Shown: positions 8,575-17,456, counted from the first letter of the stretch. The stretch is 64,000 nucleotides of DNA from an uncultured Acetatifactor sp. (GCA_910586485.1 CAJUIA010000015.1:36528-100527); one strand, 5' to 3'. The notes: generated by a model from the sequence alone, not told the origin. A program made the numbers and translations.

Positions 8575-9285
8575 TTAAGATTCCGGTGTTTTTTCACTGC
8601 CCAGCGCTTCCAGCACCTTGCACAAGTCATATTCCGGCGCAAACTGTCTGGCAGTATTGATAGCAGGCAGCAGCTCTTCCAAATTTTCTTCCAGATCCTC
8701 GGCTATCTGCTCCGCAGACTTTCCCTTTTTCAACTTCCGGCAGATCAGGTCCAGACGATTTTGCAGGATTCCCTGCTGGCAGCCTTCCCGGAGGCCCTTA
8801 TTGTGCCCGTTCTCCATTGCATCCTCACGCACGGCTTCCAGATACGGCTCTTCGTTAAATTCCCATATGCTCATCCCTACCACTTCCTCCTTGTACTCCT
8901 GAAAGAATTCTCTCAGTATGTTCTCAGCTATACATTCACTTACCGCCTGCCTTACCGCCGCTTCCACATCCGCGGTTTTCTGAATGCGGCGGACCTTATC
9001 CACAAACTGTCTGTATTCCTCCGAAACATAGTGCAGAAATCTTAAGGGTATATTGGGATTTTCCGTGGACTGCTGTTCGCACAGATACAATTCTCTGCTG
9101 AATGTAAATGCCGCGTCGTTTTTGTACTGAACACAGATTGTTCCGGGCAGCGTCACTACGGTCAGCTCGTCCGGATTTCGATGATCCGTCCCGTTCAGGG
9201 CATTGTACAGCTCCAGCAGGTTTGTCCTGTCCCGATAGAGCAGGCAAAACACATTGTCTTTGTAATTACGGTAAATCATTGCCAT
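8575..9285 (-). CDS. Rpn/YhgA-like putative transposase-nuclease family protein, internally shortened
   Basis: By recall of clostridial family members, the N-terminus (IYRNYKDNVFCLLYRD, LYNALNGTD, then LCEQQSTENPNIPLRFLHYVSEEYR) is that of a PD-(D/E)XK 'Rpn family' nuclease. The C-terminus (AVRQAVSECIAENILREFF, IWEFNEEPYLEAVRED, DLICRKLKKGKSAEQIAEDLEE) is the usual tail. Between them, the 80-90 residues carrying the rest of the core, normally FVVFYNG and LNINxGHN-type strands, are absent. The C-terminal half joins directly after YVSEEYRQFV. This suggests an in-frame internal deletion and a catalytically dead product of about 236 residues. The start is taken as ATG 9285, six bases after GGAGG; the ATG at 9291 overlaps that site. 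Confidence 0.65.
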   Translation of the reverse strand: MAMIYRNYKDNVFCLLYRDRTNLLELYNALNGTDHRNPDELTVVTLPGTICVQYKNDAAFTFSRELYLCEQQSTENPNIPLRFLHYVSEEYRQFVDKVRRIQKTADVEAAVRQAVSECIAENILREFFQEYKEEVVGMSIWEFNEEPYLEAVREDAMENGHNKGLREGCQQGILQNRLDLICRKLKKGKSAEQIAEDLEENLEELLPAINTARQFAPEYDLCKVLEALGSEKTPES

Positions 9286-9505
9286 AGGCATCCTCCTTTT
9301 TGGCAGAAAAAGGATCCCGGCTGCTTTTTATCCATTGGTTCCTGTTCCTGCTCTCTTGCAATTAGTGTTTGGGTACAGAAAGCAGGAATCAACACAAGAT
9401 AAAGTCAGAAATAACAGAATGTTCCCTATAAGAATCATGCTTTCAAAATGAGAATACCACAGTGAGATCATACTGTCAAGAACGGATCGGATTTTTTGGA
9501 ATACC

Positions 9506-9542
9506 GCCGGAAGAATGTCTTTATACAAGGTATTCTTCCGGC
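9506..9542. terminator. Perfect 11-bp inverted repeat downstream of uxaC
   Basis: GCCGGAAGAAT (9506-9516) and ATTCTTCCGGC (9532-9542) form an 11-bp stem with a 15-base loop, 12 bp beyond the uxaC stop codon. There is no clean T-run on the uxaC strand, so terminator function is likely from position but not certain. Confidence 0.5.
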
Positions 9543-9554
9543 AGGATGAAATTT

Positions 9555-10964
9555 TTACAACGGGAACTTAAAATAATTCTTTGCGTTATAGTAGGAGATA
9601 TTTTTTACAATCTCGGAGAGAGTGTCATAATCCTGCGGGAATTCACCGTTCTCTACCCAGCTGCCGATCAGATTGCAAAGGATTCTGCGGAAATACTCAT
9701 GCCTGGTATAAGAAAGGAAGCTGCGGGAATCCGTGAGCATGCCTACAAAGCCGGAAAGATTGCCCAGGTTTGCCAGGGAAACCATCTGCTCTGTCATGCC
9801 TGTCTTGTGATCATTGAACCACCAGGCGCTTCCCTGCTGAATTTTTGCCACGGCGGTGGAATCCTGGAAACAGCCCAGAATACTGCCGATGGACTGATTG
9901 TCGTTGGGATTTAAGCTGTACAGGATGGTCCTGGGAAGCTCATCCGTGCGGATCAGGGCATTGAGGAAATCCGCCATCTGGGAGGAAGGTGCATAGTTAT
10001 TGATGCAGTCATAGCCGGTATCGGGACCAAGCTTTTCGTACATCAGCGTATTATTGTCGCGCTTACAGCCGTAATGAAGCTGCATGGCCCAATCCAGCCT
10101 GTGATATTCCCTGCCAACGAAGAGCATGAAGGCAGTCTTAAATTTCAGTTCCTCATCCTTGGTGAGAATCATGCGGTTTAAGCGCTTTAAGAAAATCTCT
10201 TCAATCTCATCCTCGTCAGCGGGGCAGTACATTACATATTCCAGAGCGTGGTCGGACACATTGCAGCCCATGGAGGCAAAGAATGCCATACGGTTTGTCA
10301 GCGCTTTCTTCAGGGCGGCAAAGCTGTTGATTTCTGTCAGTCCGGAAACGGCAGCCAGCTTATCCAGATAGTCCAGATAGTCAGGCTTTTCGATATTCAT
10401 TGCCTTGTCGGGTCTCCAGGCAGGAAGAACCTTAACCTCGAAGCTCGCATCCTCCGCAATTTTTTTATGCCATTCCAGGTTATCGACAGGATCGTCCGTG
10501 GTGCAGATTAAAGTGACGTTGCTCTGCTTAATCAGGTTACGTACGCTCATGGAAGGCTGGCTGAGCTTTTCATTGCAGAGCTTCCAAACCTCATCCGCGG
10601 TATTTTTGTTCAAGACGCCGTTGTAGCCAAAATATCTTTGCAGCTCCAGATGGCTCCAGTGGAACAGGGGATTACCGATGGCATAGCCCAGGCATTCGGC
10701 CCATTTGCAGAACTTTTCATAATCGGAAGCATCACCGGTGATATATCTTTCGTCAACACCGCAGGAACGCATGAAGCGCCATTTATAGTGATCCCCTCCC
10801 AGCCATACCTGTGTGATGTTCTCAAACTGGCGGTCTTCGGCGATTTCTTTTGGATTGATGTGGCAGTGGTAATCCAGAATCGGCGTGTTTTCCGCATAGT
10901 CGTGGAACAGCTTTTTGGCCGTTTCGTTCTCCAACAGAAAATCCTTGTCCATAAATGCTTTCAT
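9555..10964 (-). CDS. uxaC: Glucuronate/galacturonate isomerase
   Basis: Isomerises D-glucuronate to D-fructuronate and D-galacturonate to D-tagaturonate, the entry step of hexuronate catabolism; cytosolic. The 469-residue length is standard for UxaC. The amidohydrolase-type metal site begins with DYHCHINPKEIAEDRQFENI. Other family blocks are VWLGGDHYKWRFMRSCGV, WSHLELQRYFGYNG, VTLICTTDDPVDNLEWHK, VLPAWRPDKAMNIEK, DDTGYD-like GPDTGYDCINNY and LTDSRSFLSYTRHEYFRRILC. An AAGAAGG binding site precedes the ATG. It is transcribed leftward, 32 bp after the LacI-type regulator, and probably in the same transcript. Its product is the substrate of UxaB, encoded on the divergent side. Confidence 0.95.
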   Translation of the reverse strand: MKAFMDKDFLLENETAKKLFHDYAENTPILDYHCHINPKEIAEDRQFENITQVWLGGDHYKWRFMRSCGVDERYITGDASDYEKFCKWAECLGYAIGNPLFHWSHLELQRYFGYNGVLNKNTADEVWKLCNEKLSQPSMSVRNLIKQSNVTLICTTDDPVDNLEWHKKIAEDASFEVKVLPAWRPDKAMNIEKPDYLDYLDKLAAVSGLTEINSFAALKKALTNRMAFFASMGCNVSDHALEYVMYCPADEDEIEEIFLKRLNRMILTKDEELKFKTAFMLFVGREYHRLDWAMQLHYGCKRDNNTLMYEKLGPDTGYDCINNYAPSSQMADFLNALIRTDELPRTILYSLNPNDNQSIGSILGCFQDSTAVAKIQQGSAWWFNDHKTGMTEQMVSLANLGNLSGFVGMLTDSRSFLSYTRHEYFRRILCNLIGSWVENGEFPQDYDTLSEIVKNISYYNAKNYFKFPL

Positions 10965-10996
10965 TTTATTACCTTCTTTCTGCCGCTTAGCGGCGA

Positions 10997-12004
10997 TTAT
11001 TGAGTGGTGCCCCGACGGATGATCTCGCCGGAAAAAACGGTCTTTTTCGGCATTTCCTTTCCGCTCAGTACCCCCATGAGGGTGTTGATCAAATGCTGAC
11101 AGAGGGTTTCCAGCTTATTGTCGATGCTGGTAAGCTCCGGATCGCAGCAATTTACCAGAATAGAGTTGTTATATCCCAAAACGCAGAACTCATCCGGCAC
11201 GGAATATCCCATGAGCTTTGCATATTTTACGGCGGCCAGAGCCAATGTATCGTCCGAGGCGATCACGCCGTGGAAACGGATGCCTTCGTCGTGAAGCTTT
11301 TTCAGGTGTGCGGTCATGGCGGGAATATCCTCGTGAGATCCCTGATAAAACTGTACGAATTCCGCCTCATTTAACAGCTGCTTTTCTTTCATGGCCGCAA
11401 GATAGCCCGCCAGCTTTTTCTTGCCGCTGTAGGAGGCCGAGTTATAAAAATATACAATATCCCGAATCCCGCCGGAGATCATCTGCAGGGTGGCCTCATA
11501 CATAGAGGTAAAGTCGTCGGAGATAACGCTGTAGACATTGGGCGTGTCCAGAGCAGCGTTCAGCAGCATCAGGGGGAGCTGGGCTGCGGCGTCTGCCACA
11601 TATTGATTGTCGGCATCGTTTTCGTAAATAAAGTTGGAGCCTGCAAGGATGAGGGCATCCACCTTTTTATGAATCAGGAGGCTTACCGCGGCAGCTTTGT
11701 CCAAAGGATCATAGCCGGTGCAACAGAGGATGCTGTCGTAACCGTTGGCCCGAAGCTTTTGCTCTATATAATAGACCGCCTTTGCAAGATAAAGGTCGGA
11801 GCTGTCGGCACACAGGATGCCAATGGTTTTCATGGTGTTTAAGCCTAAGCCCCTGGCGAAGGCATTGGGGGTGTACTCATAGCGGCTGATCACGTCCAGC
11901 ACTTTTTTTCTGGTTTTTTCGCTGACGCTGCCGCTTCCGTTCAGTACACGTGATACCGTGGCTATGGATACGCCGGCCTTCTCGGATATATCATAGATGG
12001 TCAT
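10997..12004 (-). CDS. LacI-family repressor of the hexuronate genes
   Basis: A 335-residue LacI/GalR-family regulator. An N-terminal helix-turn-helix and hinge helix (MTIYDISEKAGVSIATVSRVLNG ... YTPNAFARGL, residues 1-58) is followed by a periplasmic-binding-protein-like sensor domain (TIGILCADSSDLYLAKAVYYIEQ, VIASDDTLALAAVKYAKLMGYSVPDEFCVLGYNN). The ligand is inferred to be a uronate or its catabolite because the gene lies between uxaC and uxaB-uxaA. Family operators occur at 12035-12050, within its own leader, and at 12154-12169, at the uxaB promoter, so autorepression and repression of both arms are predicted. A third site lies in the pectinesterase promoter. Confidence 0.9.
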   Translation of the reverse strand: MTIYDISEKAGVSIATVSRVLNGSGSVSEKTRKKVLDVISRYEYTPNAFARGLGLNTMKTIGILCADSSDLYLAKAVYYIEQKLRANGYDSILCCTGYDPLDKAAAVSLLIHKKVDALILAGSNFIYENDADNQYVADAAAQLPLMLLNAALDTPNVYSVISDDFTSMYEATLQMISGGIRDIVYFYNSASYSGKKKLAGYLAAMKEKQLLNEAEFVQFYQGSHEDIPAMTAHLKKLHDEGIRFHGVIASDDTLALAAVKYAKLMGYSVPDEFCVLGYNNSILVNCCDPELTSIDNKLETLCQHLINTLMGVLSGKEMPKKTVFSGEIIRRGTTQ

Positions 12005-12034
12005 CGCTGCAAACGCCTTCCTGTAAACCGTGCA

Positions 12035-12050
12035 ATGTAAGCAGTTACAT
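12035..12050. promoter_or_regulatory. LacI-type operator 1 (regulator/uxaC side)
   Basis: ATGTAA-GCAG-TTACAT has perfect 6-bp arms around a four-base core and resembles a LacI/GalR-family operator. It lies about 16 bp downstream of the -10 box of the leftward promoter, where bound repressor would block transcription of the regulator and uxaC. Confidence 0.75.
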
Positions 12051-12065
12051 AAAGTCTTCTTTTAG

Positions 12066-12094
12066 ATTATATCCTTACCGATTTCTTTTTTCAA
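12066..12094 (-). promoter_or_regulatory. Leftward promoter of the LacI-uxaC transcript
   Basis: On the minus strand, TTGAAA (12094-12089) and TATAAT (12071-12066) are separated by 17 bp, and the transcript would start just before operator 1. Confidence 0.75.
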
Positions 12095-12119
12095 GATTTT
12101 TTTTGCATTTACAATAGTG

Positions 12120-12148
12120 TTGACGAAAGCATTTTTTGGCGGTAAAAT
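12120..12148 (+). promoter_or_regulatory. Rightward promoter of the uxaB operon
   Basis: TTGACG (12120-12125) and TAAAAT (12143-12148) are separated by 17 bp. The predicted transcription start falls inside operator 2 (12154-12169). Confidence 0.7.
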
Positions 12149-12153
12149 AATGA

Positions 12154-12169
12154 ATGAAAGTGCTTACAT
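12154..12169. promoter_or_regulatory. LacI-type operator 2 (uxaB side)
   Basis: ATGAAAGTGCTTACAT keeps one full GCTTACAT half-site and a degenerate second half. It lies at about +1 of the uxaB promoter and should respond to the same regulator as operator 1. Confidence 0.6.
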
Positions 12170-12206
12170 AATCTGGCCGTTGGGGCGGCGGAAGGCGAGG
12201 GTAAAA

Positions 12207-13667
12207 ATGGAAGTATTAAACAAAACCATGTCCAATAAAAAGGAAAGGCCCGTCAGGGTGGTCCAGTTCGGAGAGGGAAATTTTCTTCGGGCATTTGTGG
12301 ATTATATGATCGACATTGCCAATGAGCAGGGGACCTTTGACGGAGATATTGTACTGATCAAGCCCATTGAGTTTGGCAACCTGGACAGCTTTCATAAACA
12401 GGACTGCCAGTATACCGTGTCCTTAAGAGGAAATGTGAACGGCGAGGGAAAGATTATAAACCGGGTGGTGACCAGCGTGGCGGACGCGGTTGACGCCATC
12501 AATGAGTATGAGAAATATCAGGCGCTGGCGGAGATCGAAACTCTTAGATTCGTGGTTTCCAACACCACGGAGGCCGGCATTGTCTATGATCCTGCAGATC
12601 AGTTTGCGCTGAATCCGCCGAAGACTTTTCCGGGCAAGCTGACAAAATTTTTGTTCCACAGGTTTGAGACCTTCCATGGTGACAAGTCTAAAGGGCTGGT
12701 GATGCTTCCCGTGGAATTGATCGACGACAACGGGATTATGCTGCGGAAATGTGTGATGCAGCAGATTGAAAACTGGGGTCTTTCCGACGAATTTAAGGCC
12801 TGGGTGGAAGAAGCCTGCGTCTTCACGTCCACGCTGGTGGACCGGATCGTTACCGGTTATCCCCGTGCCACGGAGCAGGAGGAGTGGGAGAAGCTGGGTT
12901 ACGAGGACCGCATTATGGTTACGGGCGAGCCCTTTGCGCTTTGGGTGATCGAATCCGAAAAGGACATCAGCAGGGAATTTGACCTGCCGGGGGCGGGACT
13001 GCCCGTGATCTTTACCGGGGATCATCATCCCTACAAGCAGCGCAAGGTGCGTATTTTAAACGGTGCCCACACCTCCTTTGTATTGGCTTCTTACCTTTGC
13101 GGCAACGATATTGTAAGGCAGTCCATGGAGGATGAGGATGTACGTAATTTCATGAACAAAACCATTTTTGAAGAAGTAATCCCCACGCTGACCCTTCCGG
13201 AGGATGAGCTGAAGGAATTTGCGGGAGAGGTGGTAAACCGTTTCAACAATCCTTATGTGGATCATGCGCTGCTGGCAATTTCTTTAAATTCCGTGTCCAA
13301 GTGGCGGGCAAGATGTCTGCCCAGCCTGTTGGGATATGTGGACAAATTCGGAAAGCTGCCCGTGCATCTTGCCTTTTCCATTGCGGCGCTGATGGCGTTT
13401 TATCATGGTACGGAGATTCAGGACGGCGTATTAAAAGGCAGCAGAAACGGGCAGACTTATGATATTAAGGACGACGGCGCCGTGCTGGAGTTCTTTAAGG
13501 ATAACTGCGGCAGGGATACCAGGACCTTTGTGACGGCTTATCTGGGCAGGGAGGATTTCCATGGTCAGGATCTGAATAAGGTGCCGGGGCTTACCGATGC
13601 AGTGGTCTCTTATCTGGACGATATTAAGGAAAACGGTATGAGGGCAGCATTATGCAGGATTTCATAA
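12207..13667 (+). CDS. uxaB: Tagaturonate reductase (altronate oxidoreductase)
   Basis: Reduces D-tagaturonate to D-altronate with NADH, the second step of galacturonate catabolism; cytosolic. A mannitol-dehydrogenase-family protein of 486 residues. The N-terminal Rossmann segment VVQFGEGNFLRAFVDYMIDIA is followed by VVSNTTEAGIVY, then the C-terminal family domain with RKVRILNGAHTSFVLASYLCG and NRFNNPYVDHALLAISLNSVSKWRARCLPSL, which carries the catalytic lysine and histidine region. The start is ATG 12207 behind GAGGG; a longer in-frame option (12117) would begin upstream of the promoter's -10 box and is rejected. It overlaps uxaA by 16 bp, so the two are translationally coupled. Confidence 0.93.
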   Translation: MEVLNKTMSNKKERPVRVVQFGEGNFLRAFVDYMIDIANEQGTFDGDIVLIKPIEFGNLDSFHKQDCQYTVSLRGNVNGEGKIINRVVTSVADAVDAINEYEKYQALAEIETLRFVVSNTTEAGIVYDPADQFALNPPKTFPGKLTKFLFHRFETFHGDKSKGLVMLPVELIDDNGIMLRKCVMQQIENWGLSDEFKAWVEEACVFTSTLVDRIVTGYPRATEQEEWEKLGYEDRIMVTGEPFALWVIESEKDISREFDLPGAGLPVIFTGDHHPYKQRKVRILNGAHTSFVLASYLCGNDIVRQSMEDEDVRNFMNKTIFEEVIPTLTLPEDELKEFAGEVVNRFNNPYVDHALLAISLNSVSKWRARCLPSLLGYVDKFGKLPVHLAFSIAALMAFYHGTEIQDGVLKGSRNGQTYDIKDDGAVLEFFKDNCGRDTRTFVTAYLGREDFHGQDLNKVPGLTDAVVSYLDDIKENGMRAALCRIS

Positions 13668-15205
13668 AGATTCATGAAAAAGATTCGGTAGTGGTAGCAC
13701 TGAAGACGATTCCCGCCGGGGAAACCGTGACCGTGGAGGTACAGGGTGAGAACAGACAGATTACCGCGCTGGAAGAGATTCCCGCCGGGCACAAGATGGC
13801 TGTCTGTGATATTCCGGCAGGGGGAGAAATTGTTAAATATGGTTACCGCATCGGCAATGCAAAAGAAGACATCAGGGCGGGAGCCTGGATACACACGCAT
13901 AACATAAAGACCGCGCTGGGTGATTTGCTGGAGTATACCTATGAGCCGGCGGCAGCGGCAAAGAGCGGAGAGGATTTCACTGCCGTTAAGGCTGCCGAAG
14001 GATCCGGAAAAGGGGCGGAAGCTGTGTTTATGGGTTATCAGCGGCCTGACGGCAAGGTGGGCGTCCGCAATGAGATCTGGATCATTCCGACGGTTGGCTG
14101 TGTGAACAATGTGGCTACAGCCATTGCCAGGGAAGCAAATATCTGGAGAATTGCCCAGGGAGAAAAATATTCCGAGGTGGGAGAGGTGATTGCCTTTCCT
14201 CATCCTTACGGCTGCTCCCAAATGGGGGATGATCAGGAGCATACCAGAAAGATTCTGGCGGATCTGATTAACCATCCCAACGCAGGCGGCGTGCTGGTGC
14301 TGGGACTGGGCTGTGAGAACAGCAATATTGACGTGCTGAAGTCCTATATCGGGGATTATGATGAAGAAAGAGTGAAGTTCGTGGTGGCCCAGGAATGGGA
14401 GGACGAGATAGAAAGGTCCCTGGAGGTGATCCGGGAGCTGGCAGACTATGCCGCCGGATTTAAGCGGGAGCCGGTCAGCGTAAGCAGGCTGGTGATCGGC
14501 ATGAAGTGCGGCGGCAGCGACGGACTTTCCGGAATTACCGCCAATCCGCTGGTGGGCCGGTTTTCCGACAAGCTGATCGGTCTTGGCGGCACTACCATTC
14601 TTACGGAGGTGCCGGAAATGTTCGGCGCGGAGACCATACTCATGAACCGCTGTGCCGACAAGGAGCTTTTTAATAAGACGGTGGATCTGATTAATGATTT
14701 TAAAAATTATTTCAAGAGTCATAACCAGACCATTTATGAGAATCCTTCCCCCGGAAACAAAAAGGGTGGGATTTCCACCCTGGAGGATAAGTCTTTGGGC
14801 TGCACCCAGAAATCGGGCAGCGCACCAGTCCGCGGCGTGCTGCAGTACGGGGATCAGGTGGAGACGGCGGGCCTGAATCTGCTCAGTGCCCCCGGAAATG
14901 ATCTGGTGGCTGCTACGGCGCTTGCGGCGGCGGGAGCCCATATTGTCCTCTTTACCACCGGCCGGGGAACGCCCTTTGCTTCCCCCGTTCCCACGGTAAA
15001 GATTTCCACCAATTCCGGGCTGGCAGGCAGAAAGTCCAACTGGATTGACTTTAATGCCGGTGTGCTGGTGGAGGACAAAACCATGGAAGAAGAGACGGAG
15101 GCGCTGTTTGATTATGTGGTGGAGGTGGCTTCCGGAAAGCTGGTCCGCAGCGAGGCGGCAGGCTTCCATGATATGGCCATATTTAAGCAGGGCGTGACGC
15201 TGTAA
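13652..15205 (+). CDS. uxaA: Altronate dehydratase
   Basis: Dehydrates D-altronate to 2-keto-3-deoxygluconate, using iron; cytosolic. The 517-residue protein is the single-chain form. An N-terminal SAF domain (1-95, ending in GAWIHTHNIKTALGD) is joined through a variable linker (about 100-125) to the large dehydratase domain. Family motifs there are GYQRPDGKVGVRNEIWIIPTVGCVN, HPYGCSQMGDDQEHT, GLGCENSNID, MKCGGSDGLSGITANPLVGRFSD and TTGRGTPFASPVPTVKISTNS, with the conserved cysteines. Downstream kdgK/kdgA-type genes, needed to complete the route to pyruvate and glyceraldehyde 3-phosphate, are not in the window. Confidence 0.94.
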   Translation: MQDFIKIHEKDSVVVALKTIPAGETVTVEVQGENRQITALEEIPAGHKMAVCDIPAGGEIVKYGYRIGNAKEDIRAGAWIHTHNIKTALGDLLEYTYEPAAAAKSGEDFTAVKAAEGSGKGAEAVFMGYQRPDGKVGVRNEIWIIPTVGCVNNVATAIAREANIWRIAQGEKYSEVGEVIAFPHPYGCSQMGDDQEHTRKILADLINHPNAGGVLVLGLGCENSNIDVLKSYIGDYDEERVKFVVAQEWEDEIERSLEVIRELADYAAGFKREPVSVSRLVIGMKCGGSDGLSGITANPLVGRFSDKLIGLGGTTILTEVPEMFGAETILMNRCADKELFNKTVDLINDFKNYFKSHNQTIYENPSPGNKKGGISTLEDKSLGCTQKSGSAPVRGVLQYGDQVETAGLNLLSAPGNDLVAATALAAAGAHIVLFTTGRGTPFASPVPTVKISTNSGLAGRKSNWIDFNAGVLVEDKTMEEETEALFDYVVEVASGKLVRSEAAGFHDMAIFKQGVTL

Positions 15206-15230
15206 GGCGTATTGTCTGCGGGAGCTTAAA

Positions 15231-17339
15231 ATGAAAAGGGGTATCGGAATGAAGGAACAGTTGAATGCGGAGCAGATCAAGCAGCTTCCCAGAAGGGCAG
15301 ACGGACTTTTTGATTTAACGGCTCTGGACGAGAATCCGTTTCGGGCGGCAGGCCAGGTATTTCCCGTATACGCGGCCTATGAGACGGATGAGAACGGAAA
15401 GGCGGGGTATCCGGATCTGCTGGCCCAGATGAGGATCTTAAAGGGAGAGCTGGAGAAGGAAGAAAGCCTGGAAAACAGGCAGCTGTTTTTGAAGGGGCTG
15501 CTTGGAACCATAGAAAACGTAAGCCCTCAGCTTTACGAGTATTACAGGGAGCTGGCGGATTTGTTTCAGAAGGTGTTTGAGGAAACCGTGACCCGGTATG
15601 GCTTAGACGCGGGGAAAAAGCTGGAGGAAGTTCTTAACCGGGCGGCAGCCCTTTATCTTCTGCAGGCGGAGCGGTATGAAAACGTAATTTCCGCAAAGGC
15701 GGAGAAGGACAGGAACCTTGAAAACAGGGAAGGGACAGGGACGCCTGCAGGAATTCAGAGACTGATTGCCGATTTTGAAGTAAAGGTCGTGATGGTTACG
15801 GCCAGAAATGCTGTGATTGAGATTGTGGACGGAGGCAGATATTTTTCTGTGAGGAAATACCGTGTACTGGTAAACGGCAGGGAAATGCTTACCACAGAGC
15901 GGACCATTGTTTCTCTGTATGATTTAAAGCCGGACAGTGACTATCAGGTGGAGATTTTTGAAGGGGCGGAGAAAAGAGGCAGTGTGGAGCTGCGGACGGC
16001 CCATGAGTTTGTGACCCTGGATGTGAAGCGCTTTGGCGCAAAGGGGGACGGAGAGCAGGACGATACCCATGCCATCCAGGCGGCGGTCCTGGCCTGTCCC
16101 AAAGACGGCCGGGTGCTGATCCCTGAGGGGACTTATCGTATTACCAGCCTGTTTTTAAAAAGCCATATACGGATCGAGCTGGCAGAGGGCGCGGAACTGA
16201 AGGCGTTTACGGACAAGGAGCGCTTCCCAGTGTTTCCCGGCATGATCGAAAGCTATGACGGGAAGGATCAGTATAATCTGGGCAGCTGGGAGGGAAATCC
16301 CCTGCCCATGTACACGGGAATCCTCTGCGGCGTGGATGTGGAGGATGTGGTGATTTATGGCCGGGGCACCATCAATGGCAATGCGTCCAAAGAGGATTGG
16401 TGGAAGGATCCCAAGGGATATAAAGAAGCGTTCCGGCCCAGACTTTTCTTTATCAACCATTGCAGGAATGTGATCCTGCAGGGAGTAACCTGTTGCAACT
16501 CTCCTTCCTGGACCCTGCACCCTTATTTTTGCAGGGACCTGAAATTTATCGACCTCAATGTGCTGAATCCGGCAGACTCGCCAAATACGGACGGGTGTGA
16601 TCCGGAATCCTGTAAAAACGTGGAGATTCTGGGAGTACGTTTTTCTCTGGGAGATGACTGTATTGCGGTAAAGAGCGGCAAGGTTTATATGGGCAGCAGG
16701 TATAAGACGCCGTCAGAAAATATTACCATCAGGCAGTGTCTGATGGAAAACGGCCACGGAGCCGTGACCTTAGGGAGCGAGATGGCAGGGGGTATTATCA
16801 ATCTGACGGTGGAGGACTGCATTTTCCGCCATACGGACAGGGGACTGCGGGTTAAGACCAGAAGAGGAAGAGGAAAAGACGCGGTGCTGAACAATATTAT
16901 TTTCCGCAATCTGGTGCTGGATCATGTGATGACGCCGCTGGTGGTGAACGCCTTTTATTTCTGCGATCCGGACGGTAAGACGCCTTACGTGCAGTCCAGA
17001 GAAGCTTACCCTGTAGATGACAGGACCCCTTCCATTAAGAAGCTGGTGTTTGAGAATATGCAATGCACCAACTGCCACGTGGCGGCGGCTTATTTTGACG
17101 GTCTGCCGGAGTCTAAGATAGAAGAGATTGTGATGCGCAATATTTCCGTCAGCTATGCGGATCAGCCCAAATACGACGTACCTGCCATGTCCGTAGGCGT
17201 GCCCAAGAGCAGTAAGCGGGGCCTTTATGCCAGAAATGTTTCCAGGCTGGTGCTGGAAAACGTGGTGATTGAGGGCCAGGACGGCGAGGCCATGGAGTTT
17301 GAGGACGTAGATCAATTAGTGAATCAGCCTTCGCTTTAG
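15231..17339 (+). CDS. GH28 polygalacturonase-type pectinase with an unusual N-terminal helical domain
   Basis: Hydrolyses galacturonate oligomers (GH28). No signal peptide is visible, so it should act in the cytosol on imported fragments. The 702-residue chain has three parts. Residues 1-170 are helical and recall part of unsaturated rhamnogalacturonyl hydrolases of GH105/GH88 (FPVYAAYETDENGKAGYPDL, LYEYYRELADLF). About 180-265 look like a fibronectin-III-type beta domain (RYFSVRKYRVLVNGREM, DLKPDSDYQVEIFEG). About 270-690 form the right-handed beta-helix with the GH28 signatures NTDGCDP, LGDDCIAVKSG, GHGAVTLGSE and RGLRVKT, so the catalytic Asp residues are present. It lies 25 bp after uxaA in the same operon. 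ATG 15249, behind AAGGGG, is an alternative start. Confidence 0.85.
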   Translation: MKRGIGMKEQLNAEQIKQLPRRADGLFDLTALDENPFRAAGQVFPVYAAYETDENGKAGYPDLLAQMRILKGELEKEESLENRQLFLKGLLGTIENVSPQLYEYYRELADLFQKVFEETVTRYGLDAGKKLEEVLNRAAALYLLQAERYENVISAKAEKDRNLENREGTGTPAGIQRLIADFEVKVVMVTARNAVIEIVDGGRYFSVRKYRVLVNGREMLTTERTIVSLYDLKPDSDYQVEIFEGAEKRGSVELRTAHEFVTLDVKRFGAKGDGEQDDTHAIQAAVLACPKDGRVLIPEGTYRITSLFLKSHIRIELAEGAELKAFTDKERFPVFPGMIESYDGKDQYNLGSWEGNPLPMYTGILCGVDVEDVVIYGRGTINGNASKEDWWKDPKGYKEAFRPRLFFINHCRNVILQGVTCCNSPSWTLHPYFCRDLKFIDLNVLNPADSPNTDGCDPESCKNVEILGVRFSLGDDCIAVKSGKVYMGSRYKTPSENITIRQCLMENGHGAVTLGSEMAGGIINLTVEDCIFRHTDRGLRVKTRRGRGKDAVLNNIIFRNLVLDHVMTPLVVNAFYFCDPDGKTPYVQSREAYPVDDRTPSIKKLVFENMQCTNCHVAAAYFDGLPESKIEEIVMRNISVSYADQPKYDVPAMSVGVPKSSKRGLYARNVSRLVLENVVIEGQDGEAMEFEDVDQLVNQPSL

Positions 17340-17356
17340 CGGGCAGATGGGAGTAA

Positions 17357-17453
17357 GATTGAAAATTGACATTTTCAATCTCGGAATTTGTGACGCTGCG
17401 CGTCCCTAAGCTCCCACAGATTTAGATGCCGCTTGTGCGGCGGAATGAGAGGA
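17357..17453 (+). repeat. 97-bp three-hairpin intergenic element, copy A
   Basis: Three hairpins in a row: GATTGAAAAT/ATTTTCAATC (10-bp stem, TGAC loop), GACGC/GCGTC, and GCCGC/GCGGC. The last is followed directly by the GAGAGGA ribosome binding site of the next gene. A same-length copy with about a dozen mismatches, mainly between the second and third hairpins, lies at 20098-20194. It fills the gap between the GH28 gene and the isomerase gene. Confidence 0.85.
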
Positions 17454-17456
17454 AAA

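Noticed and set aside
8569..9045. A 158-codon plus-strand frame opposite the Rpn-type gene
   Set aside because: It is the mirror of the family-like minus-strand gene and begins within the terminator.
13610..15280. A 556-codon open frame on the minus strand across uxaA
   Set aside because: It lies antisense to a clearly conserved altronate dehydratase and its product is His/Arg/Leu-rich without domain features; it results from codon bias of the real gene.
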